A stretch of 64,000 nucleotides of DNA, taken from assembly GCF_042453785.1 (NCBI RefSeq), contig NC_091675.1:2058501-2122500 (forward strand), in the 5' to 3' direction. Under the pieces are notes generated by a model that saw only the letters and a list, made by a program, of their open reading frames with translations, was not told the origin of the DNA and did no database searches. The position numbers and the translations under genes are program-made. Below are positions 56,935 through 64,000 of this stretch, in pieces. Numbering within the stretch: position 1 is the stretch's first letter; every line of letters starts with the position of its first letter. The stretch comes from Malus domestica (Eukaryota; Streptophyta; Magnoliopsida; Rosales; Rosaceae).

Positions 56935-59536
56935 TTATATGATTGTCTAATTTTGTAGGCAAAAGTTCAGGAGAGCTTGCAGCATTAAATGAATCTCTTC
57001 AGGACTTACTTGATGGAATCCAGGTAATGTGCACAACTTGTTGCCTAATTTTTTGCAGCTGCTCGTGAATTTTTTTGCTTGGGCTTCATTTGCACACACC
57101 ACCAGTTCAACTGTTCTGGTCATGGCTTGTTGCATAGCAGCATGCACTATTTGGTAGTCATTAAAGTTCCTTGTTTTTCACCAATAAATATGGTTTTCAG
57201 GAAGACTTCTATGCCGTTGTGGACTGGGCATACAAGATTGATCCCTTACGCTGCATATCAATGCATGGGATTACAGAGCGCTATCTTTCTGGTCAAAAAG
57301 CTGATGCAGCAGGTTTTGTACGTCTCTTGCTTGGTGATCTGGAGTCGAGAGTTTCTATGCAGTTCAGTCGCGTAAGTTTGTGTGTTAGTGATTGTGGTCA
57401 TATATTTTTTAGGTTACGTTCTGAAGATTCTGAACCCATGTAATGTGTATGCTTCTTGCAGTTTGTTGATGAAGCTTGCCACCAGATTGAAAGAAACGAG
57501 CGCAACGTTAGACAAGTGGGTGTCTTATCATACATCCCAAGGTGAACTGGCATGTCTTGGCCACATTTACCATCTGTGTAAAACAAAGCAGTTGCTTATG
57601 TTTGTTTAACCTCCCTTCTACTTAGATTTGCTACTCTGGCAACACGAATGGAGCAGTACATCCAGGGACAATCTAGGGATTTGGTTGATCAAGCGTACAC
57701 AAAATTTGTGAGTTTTTTTTCTTCTGAAGATTATTTTATGGTGGTTCAAACTGTATGAGGAAGCTTTCTTAAAATTATGATTCAATCATAATTCATACAC
57801 CGTGCTAGTATTCGTCCTATGTACTATGCCTTTAAAGCTTATTATTTAGTTATCACAGTTTGATTACTCAAGTTTGAATTCAGAAGGCAACGTTCTTTTT
57901 CTTAAACCTTGCAGTCTCTTGGCCGTGTGAAGATAGATGATGATAACATTTGATTGTCTATCAGATGTTTTACCAGAAATGCATCTCCATTTTTCTTACG
58001 GTAGATCAATTGTTTGACAGGTTAGCATCATGTTTGCGACTTTGGAGAAAATTGCACAAACAGAGCCAAAGTATTCTGATCTTTTTCTATTAGAGAACTA
58101 TGCTGCGTTTCAGAATAGGTATCCTTATGTTTCCTTTCTACTATGATCATTGATCAATGCTTTCTTTTTTCGTGTGACTTCACTTTTGAAGTTTGCTTGC
58201 AGTTTGTATGACCTAGCAAATGTTGTGCCCACCTTGGCCAAATTTTATCACCAGGCAAGTGAAGCTTATGAACAAGCTTGCACACGCCATATCAGCATGA
58301 TCATATACAATGTAAGTTATCCCAATGCTGTATATGATTTTTTTCTTCCCACCCTATCCCCTGTTCCTTTTAGAATCATGTTCATATACACTGCAGTTTT
58401 CTCAAGGGCAGATCTAGCTTTAGGATATTATATGATAAATGGTAAAAATAGGATAAAGGCAGATCTATCTTTTAGCTATTTCTCTTTTCATATTGAAAAG
58501 GGGAGGGGTGAATAAACATGTCCAGGTGAACTAACAGTACAGTAGAAACTACTGGTAGAAAAACCGTCTGAACAGACAATATAGAACCTGTATGAAACAT
58601 AATGTTCCAGGTGAAAGCTAAACAGTTATGTTCATAGGAACACTGAAGTTTTCACCAAGGCATGTAGCCTGTGAAGAATCAGCCATTTTAGCATAGATTT
58701 CTTGCTTAAGCCTGACATACAGTTTGGACACATTTTTGGTTAAATATGCCCTCATATGTTTTCTTTTCGCAGCAATTTGAACGGCTTTTCCAGTTTGCTC
58801 GAAGAATAGAGGATTTGATGTATACAATCGCACCAGAAGAGGTTAGTGTGTTGGTATCTCAATTATCCATATCTGATCTAACTGGGAAAAATGAAACCTC
58901 TGTTAATTACGTCATATTCCTGGTTAATTTGAAACTATATCCAGTGATTTGCACATTGATATACTCCATGAAGAGTATCTTTGCCCCATCCTGAGAATGA
59001 ACTGTGATAATGTAGTTGCCCGAATGATTTATGTGGAGTTATTTATCTTCGAAGTCTTAATTTTCTGAATGTAATGGCTGATAACAGTTTCCTTCATTGC
59101 AGATCCCCTTCCAGCTAGGGTTGTCAAAGATGGATCTGCGGAAGGTGATAAAATCAAGTTTATCCGGGGTGAGTTGATTTACCCATCCGAAATTTTCATC
59201 TGTGAATGTTCGTTTCTAACACTATCGTGGATTTTCCTGGTACAGCTTGACAAGTCCATCGCTGGAATGTACAAGAAGTTGCAGAAAAACATGACTTCAG
59301 AAGAACTGCTGCCTTCTTTATGGGATAAATGCAAGGTACGTAACAATAGTTTCTTCTTCGTAAGCATGAAGAGTTTGTTCGCCTTCGCATTGAAAATATC
59401 TGATGGATGTCATGGATTTTGACAGAAGGAGTTCCTTGACAAGTATGAAGGTTTTGCGCAACTCGTCGCCAAGATTTACCCGACAGAGACCATTCTTAGC
59501 GTAACAGAAATGAGAGACCTTTTGGCTTCCATGTAA
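50818..59536 (+). CDS. SEC3A: Exocyst complex subunit SEC3 (SEC3A-like)
   Basis: Twenty-five exons join in frame to 879 residues (Arabidopsis SEC3A is about 887): 50818-50992, 52111-52181, 52286-52366, 52524-52591, 52685-52787, 53102-53247, 53789-53906, 54418-54522, 55056-55157, 55260-55397, 55566-55694, 55792-55872, 55984-56058, 56415-56579, 56683-56824, 56959-57023, 57201-57371, 57462-57541, 57626-57707, 58021-58118, 58203-58311, 58773-58841, 59103-59168, 59246-59335, 59426-59536. SEC3 tethers secretory vesicles to the plasma membrane within the octameric exocyst. The N-terminal part ([33 protein letters not shown]) is the phosphoinositide-binding PH-like region. An acidic coiled-coil region follows ([20 protein letters not shown]), then the helical Sec3 C-terminal domain ([40 protein letters not shown]). 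The protein ends MRDLLASM, as expected. No damage seen. Confidence 0.96.
51166..51387 (+). repeat. Tandem repeat, 78 bp x about 3, in SEC3 intron 1
   Basis: Copies start at 51166, 51244 and 51322 with TCTCCAGATTGCGAAAG and share GGAATGGGGTTGAATGGATG. Copy junctions contain CTAGGGTTTAGGG, a telomere-like string. Copies are nearly identical, so the expansion is recent. Confidence 0.95.
56907..56930. repeat. (CT)n microsatellite in SEC3 intron 15
   Basis: A run of about eleven CT units close to the intron's acceptor side. Confidence 0.9.
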
Positions 59537-60826
59537 AGTGAGAGTTTGTATTGTATATCTTGATAGCCTCTATTGAGGGATGTATTTAGCTTGCCGTAAT
59601 CTTTTCCGTCCATTCTTTCTGTTTCATTTTCCGTAAACGTTGTCCTGTAATTTGATTTATTAAAAAATGTAGATTTTTCGAGTGTGTCCTGTCGATGTTG
59701 ATGAAAAAACATATGTAACATTGTCACCCCAGATGTTCTGTTGCTATATTTTTCTGTTCCCACGATTTGTCGTCCCAGTGTGCCGGTTTTTTTATTTTAG
59801 ATGATTTCAAGGAGAATATTAATCACCATTTCAAGTGTCTTGCAAGAAGCTTCTGCAGCAGATAAAATGACATGGAAGTAGGTTGGATAATGGTTTTTCG
59901 GAAGAGCTTTTGTATGTGCGGTAAGAAAATGTTATTAGCCATTTCGAAGCTGACTTACCATTTATTGTGGCATGCTCTAAAATATCGACATTATTCCGAT
60001 ATTTTTATCGAAATTTTTGTGTTTTTGGGCTACCGATATTTCCGATATCATCGATATTTTAGACCTTGATAGGAACTCTATGTGATACCAAGTCATTCAT
60101 GTATCTTACCATGCAATGTATGAAGTGTAAAATATTGTATTAATTCATTATATATAAATGATTATGGTGTGTTTAAACTTCTTTCATTAATTACTACATA
60201 TTTTCTACACTCACAATGTTTGCCAGCTCGCTATATAATCAATTTAAATCAGTTAAATCCATCATGCAATGCATTTCCTTCCAATTTTTTTTTTGTGATA
60301 AACTAATAGATAATTAACTAAATAAACATCCTGTAAAGTTTCAATAAAAATTTTCAAGTTTTTCTTACAATTTCCATGGTTTTTATTCAATTTTTATCGA
60401 TATCGATAATATCTCGATATTTCCATTGAAATTTTCGTATTTTTGGACTACCGATATTTCCGATATCATCGATATTTTATACCTTGTACGGCGTAAAGCA
60501 TAGCTAGAACGGATTTTCGTGACTTCTTTTTAATGAAAGGATTAGTTGTTTTCACATATGCTTGTTTACTTATCCAAAACGGTAATTTTTATGTCATACA
60601 AGTTGCTCTCCTCCGTCCGTTGAAAGAAGGTGTCGTATAAGCAAATGAAAAACCGAGAAGAAAGCGCATATACGGATATACATTGCACTTTTATAAAAGT
60701 CAGTCGTCACTCGTCAATGGCCCGGTCAACCCGCAAGTTCGTTGCACCATCCTCCAAACTGTCTCGTTCCATGGAATTATTGGTGCTTATCTTCCAGTTC
60801 TTGCCCTTACCTCCAACTCCCCCATC
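59537..60826. other. Gap between SEC3 and the intronless ARIADNE gene
   Basis: Begins with the SEC3 3'UTR, followed by AT-rich DNA holding two related CGATATTT-rich repeats (listed next). The last 200 bases are the probable promoter and 5'UTR of the ARIADNE gene. Confidence 0.5.
59976..60483. repeat. Pair of related ATCGATATT-rich elements
   Basis: Copies at about 59976-60065 and 60396-60483 share TACCGATATTTCCGATATCA followed by TCGATATTTTA and CC. The first copy has inverted ends (TCTAAAATATCG / CGATATTTTAGA), suggesting a small fold-back MITE family. Boundaries of the second copy are unclear, and the 330 bases between them are unrelated AT-rich DNA. Confidence 0.6.
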
Positions 60827-62395
60827 ATGGATTCTACTCACCACTCCAACAGCTTCCTCAGAGACGATCAAACGGCGTCGCAACAGCTTCACTACACAAT
60901 CTTGAAACAAGCAGACATCAGCCAGCGCCAACTCCATGAAATCACAGAGGTCTGCTCGACACTTTGCGTGTCCAGAGCCGCCGCGATCATCTTACTCCGA
61001 CACTGTAATTGGAACACCAGTAAGTTGTTTGACAAGTGGTTTGAGGAGGAAGACGAGGTTCAAAAAAGATTAGGCTTGTTTAAGAAAACAAAAACAAGCC
61101 CACTTGTTCGAACCTCGTCTTCTGATGTTTGTTCGTTTACTTGTGAAATTTGCTTTGAAACATTTGTTGGTGGTGATCGTGGAATTAGCTCCAATTTTTG
61201 TAGCCATTTTTATTGTGGAGGATGTTGGGGAGGGTATGTCAGTAAGTCAATTAACAATGACGGTCTTGGATGCTTGTCGCTGAAATGTCCGCATCCGAGT
61301 TGTGGTGCTGCTGTCGGGGAAGATATGATCTTTCTGTTGGCGGACATTGACTCCGATAAGGGTAAGTTTTCGCGGTACCTTGTGAGGTCTTACATTGAAG
61401 AGAGTTATCGGAAGACGAAGATAAAATGGTGCCCTGCTCCTGGTTGTGATAATGCTGTAGATTTTGTTGGTGGCAATAAGACTAATTATGATGTTTCCTG
61501 CCTTTGTTCGTATATATTTTGTTGGAATTGTTCCGAAGAAGCTCACAGTCCGGTGAAATGTGAAACTGTGGCCAAGTGGATGTCGAAGAACAAGAATGAG
61601 TCCGAAAATATGAATTGGATTCTTGTCAACACCAAGCCTTGTCCACAGTGCAAGCGACCCATCGAAAAAAACCAAGGATGTAACCACATGAGATGCAGGG
61701 CACCCTGCAGGTTCGATTTCTGCTGGATATGCCTTGGAGAGTGGAGCCGTAGCCATTTGTGTAATTCTTACCCGGAGGAAGTGAAGAGCAATGCGAGTGA
61801 GAAAAGGAAAGAGATGGCAAAGATGTCTTTAGACAGATACGTCCACTATTACGAGCGTTGGATAGCCAACCATGATTCCAAGCAAAAAGCTCTCCAAGAT
61901 TTTCGGCTTGTGCAAGCTGTCCATCTGAACAAACTTGATAAGAAGTATCGCCAAACCAATCCGATTCTCAGTTTTGTAACCGAGGCATGGCAAGAGATAA
62001 TCCAGTGCCGGCGGGTGCTGCAATGGAGCTACGCATACGGGTTCTACATCCCTGAAAATGAGGATGGTAAGAGGCGGTTTTTTGAGTACTTGCAAGGCGA
62101 GGCAGAGTGCGGGTTGGAAAAGTTCCATCGATGTGCAGAAGTGGAACTAGAAGAGCATGTCAACGCAGATAGATCCATTGAAGATTTCATCAAATTTCGG
62201 GCTAGGGTAGTCCAACTGACCGTTGTGGTTAGGAATTACTTCAAGAACTTGGTGCGAGCTATGGAAAATGACCTTTCGGAGATAAGATCGTATGGGGATT
62301 ATTGGTCTTGTGATCTCTGCACCTATGTCAATGACAGTTCTGCTACCATGTGTGTTATGTGTTCTTCAGAGTCTCCATTGCCTGCTGAATTTTAA
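60827..62395 (+). CDS. Intronless ARIADNE-type RBR E3 ligase with C-terminal RanBP2-type zinc finger
   Basis: A 522-residue RBR ubiquitin ligase on one exon. It resembles the ARI7/ARI8 group rather than the spliced ligase at 36975. RING1 starts CEIC (C106, C109). The IBR contains KWCPAPGCDNAVDF. RING2 starts at C272-P-Q-C275, with catalytic cysteine C285 in NQGCNH. The Ariadne domain (DRYVHYYERWIANHDSKQ) follows, and a RanBP2-type finger (WSCDLCTYVNDSSATMCVMC, 493-512) closes the protein. The acidic N-terminal tract usual in this family is missing; the protein starts MDSTHHSNSF. The frame stays open upstream to about 60683 but has no earlier ATG. Lack of introns plus the shortened N-terminus suggests a retrocopy that has stayed open. 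Expression is unknown. Confidence 0.9.
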   Translation: MDSTHHSNSFLRDDQTASQQLHYTILKQADISQRQLHEITEVCSTLCVSRAAAIILLRHCNWNTSKLFDKWFEEEDEVQKRLGLFKKTKTSPLVRTSSSDVCSFTCEICFETFVGGDRGISSNFCSHFYCGGCWGGYVSKSINNDGLGCLSLKCPHPSCGAAVGEDMIFLLADIDSDKGKFSRYLVRSYIEESYRKTKIKWCPAPGCDNAVDFVGGNKTNYDVSCLCSYIFCWNCSEEAHSPVKCETVAKWMSKNKNESENMNWILVNTKPCPQCKRPIEKNQGCNHMRCRAPCRFDFCWICLGEWSRSHLCNSYPEEVKSNASEKRKEMAKMSLDRYVHYYERWIANHDSKQKALQDFRLVQAVHLNKLDKKYRQTNPILSFVTEAWQEIIQCRRVLQWSYAYGFYIPENEDGKRRFFEYLQGEAECGLEKFHRCAEVELEEHVNADRSIEDFIKFRARVVQLTVVVRNYFKNLVRAMENDLSEIRSYGDYWSCDLCTYVNDSSATMCVMCSSESPLPAEF

Positions 62396-63920
62396 TCAAA
62401 GAAGATGAACTCTTTGATTATGTGCTACTTTAAGCTTCGTGTTGTTCTCTGAATCTACAAAAACTGAGAATAAATGCTAAATCCAATACTTTTGGTTTTG
62501 TTTACTGTATATACAACGATATATTTATACGAAGGGGTGAGGGATTTTGGCTTAGCCGCACAAGTATGAACAACAACAATTCTTATCAATCTTCTCTCAT
62601 GATGAATCCCACATTGATGAACGATAGGCAAACAATCAATCTTCAAAGCAAAAAGCAATCGAGGATTTACATAACGTGCAAAGCGTACAGATCACGAAAC
62701 TTGCCGGCACACAATGCCAGTCAAGATTGTATGCTCAGGTTCATTATAGATGTGTGGGCACGGACCGTTGAGTGTAGGCAGGTATTGTGATGGACTTATG
62801 CGTACGGCTACTTCATCCCCGAAAATGGGCGTTTGAAGGTGCGGTTGTTCGAGCATTCGCAAGGCCACGCAGAGTTTGGTCTGGAGAGGCTTGACAAATG
62901 TGCAGAGAGCGAACTGCAGCATTTTCTTGTCTCGGATGGAGAGGCTTCACATGAAGAAGAAAGTACACGAAGCCATCGGTCAGAGTCAGGAAACCGATAT
63001 AAAGATCGCTATCAGATGAATTGGTCATCAGAAATCCGAATGACGAATAACCGTATGAACTTGGTCCGGATGTGTACACTTTTGTAGAAAGCCGATCGAG
63101 TCTAGACTCTAGAGTGAGTATTTACCCTTTTGTATATAAACAAGTCAAGCTACTTCAGGTGATCGGCTAGGAAGCTCGTCTCTTAACTGGAACGAGAAGA
63201 ACTAACACGAGGCATGTCACACCCCGGATTCAGGATCGGTGGGACGAGAAGAACTAACACAGAGTTTCACAAGGCATGCACTATTTTGTTTTGACAAGGC
63301 TACAATATGCCGTAACTACAAATTTACAAATTAAATGTTAAAAATCTCACCAAATTAGAACAAATTATGTACAAATTGATGTGTCCTAGGACTAACAATG
63401 CGCGTGGAGGCCAGGGGGTTGAATTTTTCATCAGTCAAGAGAGAGAGCTGTGGCCCGTGGGTGTAGGATGGAAACCGAGTCACCGGAGGTTCTTTTACAA
63501 AAGGATGGAAAGCAGCCCCCTTCCCTCCTCCTTTCCAAGATCCCAAATCGGAGTGACCACCTCCTCCTCCTAAACCCCGCCGAACCCTACTTGACGACTC
63601 CCCCACCCCCACCGCGAAAAAAAAAACCCCTAATTCAATAAGAAATAAATCTTGTATGGGTTAATCTAACATCTAATCTAATAAAATCTATGGTTTGAAA
63701 AAAATAAAAATAAAAATAAACCCTAATTAGATTTCTTTTAAAAAAAGTTATTTTTTAATTAGGACTTTTAAGTTAATTTGTTTTACCGAAAAAGAAAAGA
63801 AAAAAAGGCATAAGTCTTACTTGTTTGACCAGAGTTCCAGTCCAATTCATCCAATGATTATGAAGTTAACCTAGCCCTATACCCTAAACCCTAATCCCTT
63901 TTTCTGTTTTATCAGAATGG
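62396..63920. other. Gap holding an ARIADNE fragment and the promoter of the next gene
   Basis: Apart from the fragment at 62735-62945 no gene is seen. Two short GACGAGAAGAACTAACAC copies lie near 63190 and 63241. A telomere-box-like AAACCCTAA lies at 63886-63894, shortly before the start codon at 63921. Confidence 0.5.
62735..62945 (+). pseudogene. Broken ARIADNE C-terminal fragment
   Basis: The frame reads DVWARTVECRQVL, then a TGA stop, then WTYAYGYFIPENGRLKVRLF and EHSQGHAEFGLERLDKCAES. This matches the Ariadne domain of the intact gene just upstream (EAWQEIIQCRRVLQWSYAYG, FYIPENEDGKRRFFEYLQGE). Only this piece of the gene is present; the RINGs and the zinc finger are absent. It is a decayed partial duplicate of the neighbouring gene or of a close relative. 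Confidence 0.85.
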
Positions 63921-64000
63921 ATGGATTACAGCGACCAAAGTGTTTATGATGACGAAGACACTGGCTTTGTTGAAGAAGACGAAGATGACGACAATGAGGC
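63921..64000 (+). CDS. 5' end of a further gene, probably ARIADNE-type (cut by window edge)
   Basis: Twenty-six codons are visible: MDYSDQSVYDDEDTGFVEED then EDDDNEA. The strongly acidic start resembles N-termini of ARIADNE RBR ligases, and its position right after two ARIADNE sequences supports that reading. A telo-box (AAACCCTAA) lies 27 bases upstream of the start codon. The rest lies outside the window, so the identity is inferred from composition and context only. Confidence 0.5.
   Translation, partial: MDYSDQSVYDDEDTGFVEEDEDDDNE

Noticed and set aside
1-64000. CRISPR arrays, bacterial operons or phage genes
   Set aside because: Nothing of the kind was seen; the window is plant nuclear DNA with spliced genes.

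Overview
The window reads as nuclear DNA of a woody eudicot, most likely Rosaceae. The evidence is plant-type spliced genes with short GT-AG introns, AT-rich intergenic DNA, and two Cassandra-type LTRs whose 5S-like core resembles copies I know from apple and pear relatives. The exact species is inference.

Layout. 2,907-3,614 (+): RMA-type membrane-anchored RING ubiquitin ligase. 9,184-10,260 (+): intronless GATL1/PARVUS-like GT8 glycosyltransferase. 14,573-14,896 (+): broken calmodulin-like gene. 15,687-19,055 (-): DA1-type LIM peptidase in 11 exons. 24,285-26,217 (+): F-box/LRR/FBD gene. 28,272-32,491 (+): MATE transporter in 9 exons. 36,975-39,766 (+): ARIADNE RBR ligase in 6 exons. About 41,967-49,480 (+): a gene-like locus with no long ORF, built from about two dozen related mini-exon modules and followed by a tRNA-like element. 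50,818-59,536 (+): exocyst SEC3 in 25 exons. 60,827-62,395 (+): intronless second ARIADNE ligase, then a broken ARIADNE fragment (about 62,735-62,945), then the 5' end of a further acidic-N-terminus gene cut off by the window edge (63,921 onward).

The gaps hold many small mobile elements: two Cassandra solo LTRs, two solo LTRs of another family, a short LINE-type insertion, an 887 bp hAT-type element with a perfect 8 bp target duplication, two snap-back MULE-type elements with perfect 9 bp duplications, a probable Harbinger-type element, and several local tandem duplications.

The genes do not form a pathway. A loose theme is ubiquitin biology: one RING ligase, two or three RBR ligases, a DA1-type ubiquitin-activated peptidase and an F-box protein. 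The strongest candidate for something undescribed is the modular repeated-exon locus at about 42-49.5 kb. Every exon boundary was read by eye from splice consensus, frame continuity and remembered family sequence; nothing was aligned by computer.
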